Assembly: GCA_049889775.1 (NCBI GenBank)
Contig: JBMHCT010000018.1
Coordinates: 124,001 to 188,000, forward strand
Length of the DNA: 64,000 bases
Reading direction: 5' to 3'
Source of the DNA: Jejuia sp049889775
Lineage (GTDB): Bacteria; Bacteroidota; Bacteroidia; Flavobacteriales; Flavobacteriaceae
The notes beneath the pieces were generated by a model. The model saw nothing but the letters and a program-made list of their open reading frames with translations, made no database searches and was not told the origin of the DNA. Positions 9,460 through 20,000 of the stretch are shown here, piece by piece. The position numbers and the translations under genes are program-made. Every line of letters starts with the position of its first letter. Position 1 is the first letter of the stretch.

Positions 9460-12400
9460 ATGATAAAGTCTTATATCCCTACAAAGGCTATATATTATTT
9501 AATATGCTTGTGCATTAGTCCAATGGTTATGGCACAAAATTCAAAAGAAAGTAACCCTAAAGATGATATTACTTTTACCGTGAATAGTATTACCATAAAT
9601 CAAAAAAGCAATACGAATAACGATTTTGGTGAAACCACCTTATTAAGACTGGAGCATAATAATGGGGAACTAATTGCAACAAACCCAATCACTAAAAACT
9701 TTAGTTCCAGGTCAAGATTATCTACAGTTTTAAGCGTTATCCCAATTGAACGTATTTGGACAATAACTAATACAAATAACACACCAACAGTATCTATTAA
9801 AATTCCTAAGTCGATTGTTGATTCTATTTATGATATAAATGAAGAAGTTGTTATGGTTGTTTCAGATGACTACGATTTCACTACAAATGTTACTTCTACT
9901 ACTTTAAAAGATTTAGGGACTGAATTACAAGGCTCTTTTTATTTTGAAGGTATAAAATATGTAACATTTGGCACCACATCAATTTCGGAAGATCTTTCAA
10001 GAGCATTAGCCTTTGATGGGTCTGATAAATATTTAACCGCAGGTAATGTTCATGATTTATCGAATATAAATTATACCATTAGTGCTTGGATTAAGCGCGG
10101 TAGTGATAGTAAAAGTTTCGACATTATATCAAAACGCGACTACCAAAACAACGGTAGTTACAACCATGGATATGCATTAAGTATTGATGAGATCGGTAAA
10201 TTTAGCATGAACTGGAAGGATTTTGAAGATCTTTCAAATAACAAAATAGAAGCCTCCTCAACAATTCCAGAAAACCAATGGCATCATGTTGCTGTTTCCT
10301 ATAATTTATATACAAATATTACTACGCTTTATATTGATGGCATAAAAGAAGCTGTTAGTAGTATTTTAGATCCAATCAATACATCATCAGATTCACAATT
10401 TATTGTTGGCGCTGCAAACTATTTAAATAGGCACCAACATTGTAATGGTAATATTGATGAAATTAGAATTTGGGATGTAGCACTTTCTGAAAATCAGATT
10501 CGCTATATCATGAATCAAGAAATCGTTAATAATTCCAATTTCGTTAGCGGTAAAATTTTACCAAATTCAACTACAAAGAATGAGATAAGATCTATTCCTT
10601 GGGATAATTTAATAGCCTACTACCCAATAAACAGATTTGTTTTTGGCAGCACTAAAGACGAATCTAAATATGGTAACGACTTAACAATGATAAATTATGC
10701 TGATTTGAGCGAACAAACAGCACCTCTACCCTATAAAACCACTAAAAATGGAAATTGGAACGATGCAAGCACTTGGTTAAATGGCGATGTACAGTATATT
10801 CCTGGTATTAATTCATGTAATAGCGACAACAAAACAATCGATTACAACATTGTAGAAATTGATCATGAAATTACACTTGATAACAGCGAAGTTTCATTAA
10901 TTCCAGCTTCAAAAAATAAAGTAAGAACCCTACTGGGACTAACTATTAATACTACAGGTAAATTAATTGTTGATGGTGATAATATAGTAGAGGAAGGCAA
11001 TGGTCTGGAGATTTCTCATTATTTGAAACTAGATGGAAAAATTGATTTAGAAGGTGAATCTCAATTAATTCAAACCGACGGAAGTGATTTAGATGTAACG
11101 AGTTGTGGGTCCTTGGAAAGAGATCAACAAGGTACAAGAGATTTGTATTCCTACAATCATTGGTCAGCTCCTGTGGGCGTTTGTAATACCTCTACAAATA
11201 ACAATAGCTACAATTTAAGTACAAATATTCTTAAAAATGGAACGTTAAGTGACACTCCAAAAAATATAAGGTTTTTAAGTTCTAGTTATAATGGCAACGT
11301 ATCTGGAACAGATATTGAAATCGCGGATTTCTGGATTTGGAAATATACCAATCTGCCTTCTGCCAATTATGCCACATGGCAGCACGTAAGAAGCAGCGGT
11401 ACTATAAAACCAGGAGAGGGTTTTACTATGAAGGGCGTAGAAAGTTCTGCAAATAGCTTTGTTTCTCAACAGAATTATGTTTTTGAAGGTAAACCATTTA
11501 ATGGTGATATTTCAGTTACCGTAGAACAAGATAACGAGTATTTAGTGGGTAACCCTTATGCCTCAGCAATTAATGCTGATGAGTTTATAAAAGATAATAT
11601 TAGCAATGTACAAGCTGGTGGTAGAAATACTAATGGCAATGTTATCAATGGTGCGCTATACTTTTGGGATCATTTCGGATCTGGTTCTCATACTTTAGAT
11701 GAATATGAGGGCGGATATTCTATATATACGCTTATGGGAGGCGTACCTGCATTAAATCACGATAACAGAATTAACGCAACAGGAATACCTAGAACTAAGT
11801 CTTGGGGACGCCATATTCCTGTGGGTCAAGGCTTTTTTGTGACATCCATTTTGGATACTGGTTTAAGTGACAATGTGTCCGTAACCGGAGGGCAACTGCT
11901 ATTTAAAAACAGCCAGCGTGTATTTCAAAAAGAAAGTGAAACAAATGAAGCTTCTGATAACTCGAAAAAAATCCGCCTAATTTTTGATTCGCCTGATGGC
12001 TATCACAGACAAATTTTACTAGGAGAAAATCAAAACTGTACATCTGGTTTCGATTTAGGCTATGATGCTCCCCTCATTGAAAATAATAAGGAGGATATGT
12101 ACTGGACGAACCAAAATGGAAAATTAGTAATTCAAGCAATCGAAGAATTTACGGAGAGTACTAGTTTACCTATTGGCATAAAAATTAATAAAACTGGTGT
12201 TGCAACCATTACATTAGATAGTCTTGAAAATATTGAAACAGATTTGAACGTTATAATTCATGACACAACAAATAACACCTATCACGACTTATCGGAAAAC
12301 CCTTTTGAAATACTTCTAGAAAAAGGAGTGCATGGCAGTAGGCTTGAAGTTGTCCTTACAAATTCAGAATTACTCAATGTACCTGAAATTCAATCGACGG

Positions 12401-12642
12401 ACATTTCAATCAATTTTATAGAAGAACAAAAAGCGATTCAAATTATAAACTCAAAATCTAGGTTAATTAAAAGTTTAGAAGTTTATAATGTAATAGGTCA
12501 AAATATAAACGACATCAAAATAATGTCAAACAAAAGAGCTTTAACATTTAGAAATAATCATATCTCAGGTGATGGAATTTATATTGTTAAAGTATATACC
12601 GACGAACAAATAGTTACCAAAAAATTTATTGTGAGAGGGTAA
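9460..12642 (+). CDS. Secreted LamG-domain protein with T9SS sorting domain (paralogue 1)
   Basis: The protein has 1060 residues and a signal peptide ending near MVMAQ (~26). Residues ~30-175 form a beta-rich N-terminal domain similar to part of the 2644-residue neighbour. A LamG/concanavalin-like domain spans ~180-350 (FDGSDKYL, SAWIKR, WHHVAVSYN, IDEIRIWDVALSE). From ~432 to ~820 it shares a long module with the two paralogues (WNDASTWLNG, HYLKLDGKIDLEGESQLIQT, GEGFTMKG, GNPYASAI, YFWDHF); the role of this module is not known. The C-terminus (~985-1060) is a type A T9SS sorting domain (EVYNVIGQ, GIYIVKVYT, KKFIV), so it should be exported by type IX secretion and attached to or released from the cell surface. 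Carbohydrate or matrix binding is inferred from LamG. Confidence 0.85.
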   Translation: MIKSYIPTKAIYYLICLCISPMVMAQNSKESNPKDDITFTVNSITINQKSNTNNDFGETTLLRLEHNNGELIATNPITKNFSSRSRLSTVLSVIPIERIWTITNTNNTPTVSIKIPKSIVDSIYDINEEVVMVVSDDYDFTTNVTSTTLKDLGTELQGSFYFEGIKYVTFGTTSISEDLSRALAFDGSDKYLTAGNVHDLSNINYTISAWIKRGSDSKSFDIISKRDYQNNGSYNHGYALSIDEIGKFSMNWKDFEDLSNNKIEASSTIPENQWHHVAVSYNLYTNITTLYIDGIKEAVSSILDPINTSSDSQFIVGAANYLNRHQHCNGNIDEIRIWDVALSENQIRYIMNQEIVNNSNFVSGKILPNSTTKNEIRSIPWDNLIAYYPINRFVFGSTKDESKYGNDLTMINYADLSEQTAPLPYKTTKNGNWNDASTWLNGDVQYIPGINSCNSDNKTIDYNIVEIDHEITLDNSEVSLIPASKNKVRTLLGLTINTTGKLIVDGDNIVEEGNGLEISHYLKLDGKIDLEGESQLIQTDGSDLDVTSCGSLERDQQGTRDLYSYNHWSAPVGVCNTSTNNNSYNLSTNILKNGTLSDTPKNIRFLSSSYNGNVSGTDIEIADFWIWKYTNLPSANYATWQHVRSSGTIKPGEGFTMKGVESSANSFVSQQNYVFEGKPFNGDISVTVEQDNEYLVGNPYASAINADEFIKDNISNVQAGGRNTNGNVINGALYFWDHFGSGSHTLDEYEGGYSIYTLMGGVPALNHDNRINATGIPRTKSWGRHIPVGQGFFVTSILDTGLSDNVSVTGGQLLFKNSQRVFQKESETNEASDNSKKIRLIFDSPDGYHRQILLGENQNCTSGFDLGYDAPLIENNKEDMYWTNQNGKLVIQAIEEFTESTSLPIGIKINKTGVATITLDSLENIETDLNVIIHDTTNNTYHDLSENPFEILLEKGVHGSRLEVVLTNSELLNVPEIQSTDISINFIEEQKAIQIINSKSRLIKSLEVYNVIGQNINDIKIMSNKRALTFRNNHISGDGIYIVKVYTDEQIVTKKFIVRG

Positions 12643-12662
12643 ATTAGGTAACTATTGAAAGA

Positions 12663-12709
12663 CAATTAGATACATCTGGTTTGTGAGAGGGCTGGATGCT
12701 ATCTAATTG
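12663..12709 (+). terminator. Long inverted repeat after paralogue 1, possible terminator
   Basis: CAATTAGATA (12663-12672) pairs perfectly with TATCTAATTG (12700-12709), extended inwards by CATC/GATG with one bulged base. The T-run begins about 11 bases after the stem, inside the next promoter-like motif, so it may be a terminator, an mRNA 3' stabiliser or a binding site. Confidence 0.45.
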
Positions 12710-12716
12710 CATTTCG

Positions 12717-12739
12717 TCGATTTTTTATGTATTTTATAG
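12717..12739 (+). promoter_or_regulatory. Shared 23-bp promoter-like motif, copy 2
   Basis: It begins TCGATTTTTTATG and continues TATTTTATAG, matching the motif before the genes at 9460 and 17064. It lies 85 bp before the carboxypeptidase start codon. Confidence 0.55.
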
Positions 12740-12801
12740 ATGGTTACACGAATATTTCTATATATTCGTAGCCAAATTGTTATTCATAACTCTCAAATCT
12801 A

Positions 12802-15800
12802 ATGAAAAACACTACTCTCACAAGTGTACTTTTCTACCTATTGGTACACCTATCATTCTCTCAAAATCCGTTACAAACGGCCAAAAAGATTTCAATTCCA
12901 AATCCTTCACATGCAACCATACACCGTATACAAAATGCTGGTATTGATTTAACTTGTGGACCTAAATTAGTTAATGGCAACCTTGAAATGGAACTTAGTT
13001 ATCAAGAATTAGTATTGCTTGATAACAGTAGTATTTCCTATAATGTGCTTATTGATGATTTAATAGATTATTATAAGCGAAGAAATGCCCTTGAACTACC
13101 TCAGGCAAAGGCTGCTCTTAAACAAGAACAGGCTATCACCCTATCACAGAGAGCAAGCCGAAGCGCAAGTAAAACCTTAAGTCTAAAAAACGCACCCATT
13201 AATAATCCAACGCAACATGATGAGTGTAGTGAAATTGATTGGGCAGCACCAGCAAATTTTAAGTTAGGAAGTATGGGTGGTGCTTTTACTTTAAGCGAAG
13301 CCTATGCTGAATTAGACCTCATGCGCACGCTTTACCCCAATCTTATTTCTGTAAGAACTGACGCTTCTACATCAAACATCAAGACTCATGGAAATTCTAC
13401 AGGAAGCACTACATGGTCTGGACAAGAAGTATTTTATGTAAGAATTTCAGATAATCCAGATATTGATGAAGCTAATGAACCTGAAACTTTAATTACAGGT
13501 GCAATGCATGCACGAGAAATAAGTAGTGTTATGAACACCTTTTATTTCATGTGGTATATTCTGGAAAACTATAATACTGATCCTTTCATTAAAAATATTG
13601 TTGACAATCAAGAAATCTACATTATACCAATTAGTAATCCTGACGGTTACCGTTGGAATGAAGTCATCGCACCTACAGGAGGTGGGTTGCAGCGTAAAAA
13701 CTTAAGACCTGGAGTTGCTGATAACGGAACAACTAGCTCCAATAATAACGTAAGAGGTGTAGATTTAAATAGAAACTTTAACTACTATTGGGGATGGGAT
13801 AATTCTGGATCATCACCTACAACAAGCAGCAATACGTATAGAGGGCCATCAGCCGGTTCCGAACCAGAAACACAAATCGTCCAAGAATTTATCCAAAGTC
13901 ATGATATCAAAGTCGCTGTTAATCATCACGGTGGCTTAAACTCCATTGTAACGTCCTCCTATAATGGAGAATCTACTGCAGCCGATTCGGGAAGAGAGGA
14001 TGAATATGCGAAAATATGTCATGATCTTACTCACTACAATAGATATATTTATGGTTCTGCTCCTAATACGTTGTATGAAGCTAATGGAGATATCAATGAT
14101 TGGATGTTAGGTGGTACTCCTGTAACATCAGGTGGACAAACTAGTTCTGGTTCTGGGAAAGATGTTTTGGCATTTGCTCCAGAAAATGGAGACGACTTTT
14201 GGCCATCTTCAACTTTGCTTGTAGATATAGCACGTCGTGCTATGAGAATGAATTTCCTGTCAGTTATTCATTCTGGTAAGTATGCTAAACTACACGATCT
14301 TAATTCCAGCAATATAACGTCAACGTCTGGAAATCTAACTTTTGGGGTGGAATATTTAGGTAAGACGTATGATGATATCACATTAACCGTAACCCCAGTA
14401 TCGAATATTGCTTCGGTTACATCTCCTTCTGTTCAGACAAATTGGTCTAAACTAGAACAACGTAATTTAAATATTCCATTTACTTTAAGTTCTGGTATTC
14501 AACCAAATGATGAAATAGAATTTCAAGTAACATTAAGTAATGATGACTTTATAATTTATAGAGCTAATTTTATAAAATATTATCAGCCTTCAGTATTGTT
14601 CCAAGATAATGATACAGATACTTCAAACTGGACAACTTCTGGGGGAACCTGGGGAACAACAACTGATTCCTACGCTGGCAATCGAGCTATAACAGATTCT
14701 CCTTCTGGCGCGTATAGCAATAGTAGTAACAAAACAATTACACTTAATTCGCCGATAGATTTATCTAGTTCTAGTCATACAGTGATTCAGTTTTATGCGA
14801 AGTGGGATCTTGAAAGAAATTACGATTTAGTACAATTTGAAGCTAGTACAGATGGAGGTAGTAATTGGACAGCTTTATGTGGACGTTACAACAAACCTGC
14901 TGCTACTAGTTTAACTAACTTTCACCTAAATAAGAATTCAAATGCATTTAGGCAACACCAGTCAACAAACGGTAGCATTGTGTATGATGGAGATAGTATG
15001 GATAAATGGGTAATGGAGGAAATTCTCATAAATAATGATGATAATAGCGCATTGGTGGGTCAAAATAATATTCAATTTAGATTTAGATTAAAATCGGACA
15101 CCACGAACAGAGAAGATGACCTTACAACGACGTTTGATGGATTTATTTTTGACGATTTTAAGATTATAAACTTCCCTGTACCATGTAATGCATCAGTTCC
15201 AACCAACATTACGGCTGCCTCTATCACACCTATTAGTGCTGATATTTCTTGGGATAATATACCATCCGTAACATTTGACTTAAAATATAAAGCTACAAGT
15301 TCTAGTACTTGGACCGAAGTTTTAGATTTATCTGGAACAAGTTACTCCATTACAGGGCTTAGTGCCTCAACAGATTACGAAGTGCAAGTGAGAAGCAAGT
15401 GTGATACTACAACCTCTTCCTATACAAGCTCAATAAATTTTTCCACGCCTACAGTAACCTATTGTAGCTCAAGTGGAAATAATGCAGGAGCTACGGATGA
15501 ATGGATACAAAGAGTTGAAATACAAACTATAAACAACGGTATTACGGGAAATGATAGCTATTCGGATTATACATCAATTTCTACTGATATCATTATAGGC
15601 GAGCAAAATATTCCTATCACAATAACTCCAGATTGGTCTGGAGGTCCAGGGACTTATGCTGAAGGATATTCGGTATGGATTGATTATAATCGTGATGGCG
15701 ATTTTGAAGACACTGATGAACAAGTATGGACTAATGCTGCCACTAATGCGACATCTGTTTCTGGTACATTTGATGTTCCAAACTCAGGTATTTCTACAGG

Positions 15801-16704
15801 AGTAACTAGAATGCGTGTTTCGATGAGATATAACCAAATTCCAAGTTCTTGTGATTCGTTCCAATGGGGTGAAGTAGAAGATTATAGTGTTAATATTTTA
15901 CCTAGTTGTAGTAAACCTGCTACGGTTACCACTACTGAAACCATCTGTTCTGGGGAATCCTATACTTGGGCGGCTAATGGGGTGACCTATAGTTCTAATC
16001 AGAATATCACCATCACTAATGATGGTTGTACTGCGGATCAGGTGTTGAACTTAACTGTAACGCCGAAGCCTGCTACAGTAACTACTACTGAAACCATCTG
16101 TTCTGGGGAATCCTATACTTGGGCGGCTAATGGGGTGACGTATTCAACATCTCAAAATATCACTATCACTAATGATGGGTGTACTGCGGATCAAGTGTTG
16201 AACCTTACCGTAACACCACAAACCTTGTGGTATTTAGATGCAGATGGTGATGGTTATGCTGGTTCAACTGTTTTAGCATGTGCTTCACCCGGAGCATCAT
16301 ATACATCTGCTTTACTATCAGTAGTTTTAGATTGCGACGATACAGATAATACAATATATCCCGGTGCACCTGAAGTTATTAACGATGGAATTGATCAAGA
16401 TTGTGACGGAGTAGATGAAGTAATCTTAAACAACGATCCTGTTGAGTTAATTAATATCGGAATTTCACCAAATCCGTTTAATGATCATATTAAGCTAAAT
16501 GTGCCTTCAAGTTTTAAGAATGATAAACTTATTATAGAAATATTTGATACTAAAGGAGCTCTGGTTATTAAACGACCATTCAGAAGTATTAATAGCGTTA
16601 TAACCATTAATGGATTAAACAAACTTGATCAGGCAACATATATCATCAAAATCTCAAATCCCCGAACCGGATTTAAAACATTCGAAAAGCTAATTAAGTT
16701 TTAA
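12802..16704 (+). CDS. Secreted zinc carboxypeptidase (M14) with accessory domains and T9SS sorting domain
   Basis: The protein has 1300 residues; a short signal peptide ends near LSFSQ (~20). The M14 catalytic domain covers ~150-495. Zinc ligands are His236 and Glu239 (MHARE) and His375 or His376 (NHHGG); substrate-binding blocks NPDGYRW and DLNRNF are present; Glu461 (FAPENGDD) is the likely catalytic glutamate. Next come a jelly-roll/MAM-like region (~597-795), a fibronectin type III domain (~797-885), a GEVED domain (~887-1032), two 51-residue repeats, a DxDGDG-type calcium/metal-binding segment (~1143-1210, WYLDADGDGYAG and DCDDTD) and a T9SS sorting domain (~1215-1300). It should act outside the cell, removing C-terminal residues from proteins or peptides. 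It has its own promoter-like motif between two paralogous LamG genes. Confidence 0.9.
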   Translation: MKNTTLTSVLFYLLVHLSFSQNPLQTAKKISIPNPSHATIHRIQNAGIDLTCGPKLVNGNLEMELSYQELVLLDNSSISYNVLIDDLIDYYKRRNALELPQAKAALKQEQAITLSQRASRSASKTLSLKNAPINNPTQHDECSEIDWAAPANFKLGSMGGAFTLSEAYAELDLMRTLYPNLISVRTDASTSNIKTHGNSTGSTTWSGQEVFYVRISDNPDIDEANEPETLITGAMHAREISSVMNTFYFMWYILENYNTDPFIKNIVDNQEIYIIPISNPDGYRWNEVIAPTGGGLQRKNLRPGVADNGTTSSNNNVRGVDLNRNFNYYWGWDNSGSSPTTSSNTYRGPSAGSEPETQIVQEFIQSHDIKVAVNHHGGLNSIVTSSYNGESTAADSGREDEYAKICHDLTHYNRYIYGSAPNTLYEANGDINDWMLGGTPVTSGGQTSSGSGKDVLAFAPENGDDFWPSSTLLVDIARRAMRMNFLSVIHSGKYAKLHDLNSSNITSTSGNLTFGVEYLGKTYDDITLTVTPVSNIASVTSPSVQTNWSKLEQRNLNIPFTLSSGIQPNDEIEFQVTLSNDDFIIYRANFIKYYQPSVLFQDNDTDTSNWTTSGGTWGTTTDSYAGNRAITDSPSGAYSNSSNKTITLNSPIDLSSSSHTVIQFYAKWDLERNYDLVQFEASTDGGSNWTALCGRYNKPAATSLTNFHLNKNSNAFRQHQSTNGSIVYDGDSMDKWVMEEILINNDDNSALVGQNNIQFRFRLKSDTTNREDDLTTTFDGFIFDDFKIINFPVPCNASVPTNITAASITPISADISWDNIPSVTFDLKYKATSSSTWTEVLDLSGTSYSITGLSASTDYEVQVRSKCDTTTSSYTSSINFSTPTVTYCSSSGNNAGATDEWIQRVEIQTINNGITGNDSYSDYTSISTDIIIGEQNIPITITPDWSGGPGTYAEGYSVWIDYNRDGDFEDTDEQVWTNAATNATSVSGTFDVPNSGISTGVTRMRVSMRYNQIPSSCDSFQWGEVEDYSVNILPSCSKPATVTTTETICSGESYTWAANGVTYSSNQNITITNDGCTADQVLNLTVTPKPATVTTTETICSGESYTWAANGVTYSTSQNITITNDGCTADQVLNLTVTPQTLWYLDADGDGYAGSTVLACASPGASYTSALLSVVLDCDDTDNTIYPGAPEVINDGIDQDCDGVDEVILNNDPVELINIGISPNPFNDHIKLNVPSSFKNDKLIIEIFDTKGALVIKRPFRSINSVITINGLNKLDQATYIIKISNPRTGFKTFEKLIKF
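15913..16218 (+). repeat. Two tandem 153-bp repeats in the carboxypeptidase gene
   Basis: Two copies (15913-16065 and 16066-16218), each of 51 codons, encode KPATVTTTETICSGESYTWA followed by NGVTYS and a cysteine-containing end. Block positions ~15937-15988 and ~16090-16141 are identical between copies, which points to recent duplication or conversion. The two cysteines per unit could form a disulfide. Confidence 0.85.
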
Positions 16705-16720
16705 TTCAAACCTATATTAA

Positions 16721-16764
16721 ATTAAGGATTAGTTGAAATATACTAATCCTTAATTTTTCTTCTT
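16721..16764 (+). terminator. Intrinsic terminator of the carboxypeptidase gene
   Basis: TTAAGGATTAGT (16722-16733) pairs perfectly with ACTAATCCTTAA (16742-16753) around an 8-base loop and is followed by TTTTTCTTCTT. Confidence 0.9.
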
Positions 16765-16980
16765 AAGTACATATTCGAGACTAATTTTTAACAAAAGTTT
16801 TAACAGTGTTCATGCAATCTGACGTTTGTCAAATTTTTCATGTAATATATACTTTATTAAGTATAATATTTATTCTTACAATTTAACATTTATTGTAAAT
16901 TATAGACTACAATATTTATTTCTTACAAAAATTGTAAAACATTGTAATTCAATATATTATATTCAACATATTGCATTACA
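16765..16980. other. Very A+T-rich non-coding region upstream of the giant gene
   Basis: No credible gene is seen here. The region carries repeated half-sites: TTCTTACAA at 16873 and 16920, and ATTGTAA at 16892, 16931 and 16941, which together form several TTACAAT/ATTGTAA inverted pairs. They may be an operator cluster or simply A+T-rich upstream promoter sequence. Confidence 0.5.
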
Positions 16981-17003
16981 TCGATTATTTTTGCATTTAA
17001 AGG
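16981..17003 (+). promoter_or_regulatory. Shared 23-bp promoter-like motif, copy 3
   Basis: It begins TCGATTATTTTTG and continues CATTTAAAGG. It contains TATTTTTG, a full match to the Bacteroidota -7 consensus TAnnTTTG, and lies 83 bp before the start codon. This copy supports reading all three as promoters. Confidence 0.65.
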
Positions 17004-17063
17004 AGTGCGCGTCTACATTTGAAATGTACATAATTAGTCCCAAAAACTAATACTTAACCTCTC

Positions 17064-20000
17064 ATGAAAAAACTTAACCTCTCACTGAGTTTTTACATGC
17101 TATTAATGGGTATTTTATGCCCATTAATAGCAAACTCCCAAGTAACTATTGATTCTGAAAATTTTAATTCAGGCAATTTTCCCTTCCTTCAATGGAATGA
17201 TGGAGGAACTAATTGCGCTAGAAGAACAACTGGTCAAGATAGTCCAACAGGAACTAACTCAATACGTTTAAGAAATGGAGGTGGAACCTCTTTAATGACA
17301 TCCAATGGATTTGATTTAACCCCATATACCTCTGTAGATATTTCGTTCCTATACCAAACCTCCAGTATGGAAAATGGCGAATACTTCGAGGTTCTTTTTT
17401 ATGATGGTTTAGTATGGAATGTCATCTCAACTTACACTAGCGGAACCGATTTTTCAAATGGCACCTCGTATACACAAACATTATCTCTAACTTCTGGCAG
17501 TCCATATAGCTTTGCAACTAATTCACAGTTTCAATTTAGAACATACGGTAATCAAAATAATGATAAGGTATTTATAGATGATGTAATAATTGAGGGTTAC
17601 ACTGGTCCCACATATTGTTCTTCCAATGGGAATATAACAAGTGACGAATATATCGGAAGAGTACAATTAAACACTCTTGATAATTCTTCAGGTGCAAGCG
17701 CCACAAGTACAGGATATTCAGATTTTACAGGAACTGTTGCCGCTACAGATTTAAATACTAATTCTAGCTATACAATAACGATTACTCCAACATGGCCTTT
17801 TGGAGCTTATTCAGACGGATATGCTGTATGGATAGACTATAATCAAGATGGTGATTTTTCAGATGCGGGTGAGCAGGTGTGGACACAAACTCCTACTACA
17901 GCAACTCCTGTTAGTGGAAGTTTTACTATTCCTACTGGTGCACTTACGGGAAATACAAGAATGAGAGTCTCATTAAAATGGAATGCCATACCTACAGAAT
18001 GCGAAAGTTTTACTTATGGCGAGGTTGAAGATTATTTAGTAAATATTACCAGTATATCATATCCAGAAATAAACATTCAAGGAAACGGCAACAATATCGC
18101 GGATGGCGATACTACGCCAGTTGCTACTGATGACACTGAGTTTGGTTCTATTGCCAATGCAACAACTTCAGATCATACATTCACCATTCAAAATACCGGA
18201 AGCGGAACATTAAATCTAACTGGTGCTCCTGATGTAGCTATTAGTGGAAATGCTGCTTTTAGTATCCTTACGCAACCTAGTGCGAGTTCTATTGCTAGTG
18301 GTGGCGGAGACCTTACCTTCGTGGTACGTTTTGCTCCTACCGTTGATGTGACCAATGCACAAGCAACTATTTCTATTGCCAATGATGACAGTGATGAGAA
18401 CCCATATACATTTGTAGTACAAGGGTCTTCTTTTACACCTGCGCCGGAAATTAACATACAAGGAAACGGCAACAATATCGCTGATGGCGATACCACACCA
18501 GTAGGCACTGACGATACTGAATTTGGTACAATAGCAAATGTAACAACTTTAGACCATACATTCACCATTCAAAATACAGGGAGCGGTACATTAAACCTAA
18601 CAGGTGCTCCTGATGTAGCTATTAGCGGAAATGCAGCCTTTAGTATACTTACACAACCAAGTGCGAGTTCTATTGCTAGTGGTGGTAGCGATCTTACCTT
18701 CGTGGTACGCTTTGCCCCTACTGTTGATGTAACTAATGCACAAGCAACTATTTCTATTGCCAATGATGACAGTGATGAGAACCCATATACATTCGTCGTA
18801 CAAGGATCGTCTTTTACACCTTCTCCAGAAATTAACATTCAGGGCAACGGTAATACTATCGCTGATAATGATACGACTCCATCAGGAACAGATGATACAG
18901 ATTTTGGAAGTGCTGTTGCCTCAAGTGGAACTGTGACCAGTACTTTCACAATTCAAAATTTAGGTTCTGCAGCATTAAATTTAACTGACGCGTCTCCTTA
19001 TGTAACTATATCAGGAACAAATGCAGCGGACTTTACACTTACCGCTAACCCAACAACACCAATTGCGTCTTCGGGAAATACAACTTTCTCTATTACGTTT
19101 GCCCCTAGCGCTATTGGTTTAAGAACAGCAACAGTTTCTATCGCAAATGACGACAGTGATGAAAACCCTTATACTTTTGACATTCAAGGTACAGGTGTTG
19201 CCGTGACATACTCTGAGGTAATCGTAACAGTTAATTGGCCATCTTATGCCTACGAAAATACTGCTCAAATTTATCAACCAGATGGTACACTGATAACGAC
19301 CATAACGTCTGGAGGTGCCTCACCGTTTTCTAACAGTTATAATTTAGGGTGTTTAGAAGATAATCCTAACTCTCCAGCAGGAACAGGTTATTACGCTGTT
19401 TTGACCGATTCTTGGGGAGATGGTTGGAATGGAAACGGCACAATCGATATTACTTCTGGAGGGATAAGTGTACTTTCGTTTGATGCAAGTGGCATCGGTT
19501 CTGGCCCTTCTACACAATATTTTGAAGTTGCTAACGGTGGATCTGCCTGCGCTGCTTCACCTGAAATAAATTTGGTAGGTAATACTAATACCATCTTAGA
19601 TGGTGATACCACACCTGACGTATCTGATGACACCGATTTTGGAAACGCCGATGTTACAGTTGGAACAGTGGCGCATACCTTCACTATTGAAAATTCTGGT
19701 GCCGCAACTTTAATTCTAACAGGAGCATCACCTTACATTACTATAAGTGGAGCTAATGCTGGAGACTTTAGTGTTACATCTATACCAGCTTCATCTATAA
19801 CTGTAGGTGGTTCTACAACTTTTGAAATTACTTTCAATCCTAGTGCTACTGGCTTACGAACTGCAACCATTAGTATTGCAAACAATGATAATGATGAAAA
19901 CCCGTACACCTTCAATATTCAAGGTACGGGAACAACTACAATACAAGAAATTAATGTAACAGGTCTTAGTAATACAATAACTTCTGGCGATGTTACACCA

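Noticed and set aside
18063..18824. Tandem repeats as a possible CRISPR array
   Set aside because: Units are 381 bp, fully coding and lack spacers; they are protein domain repeats. No CRISPR array was seen elsewhere in the window.
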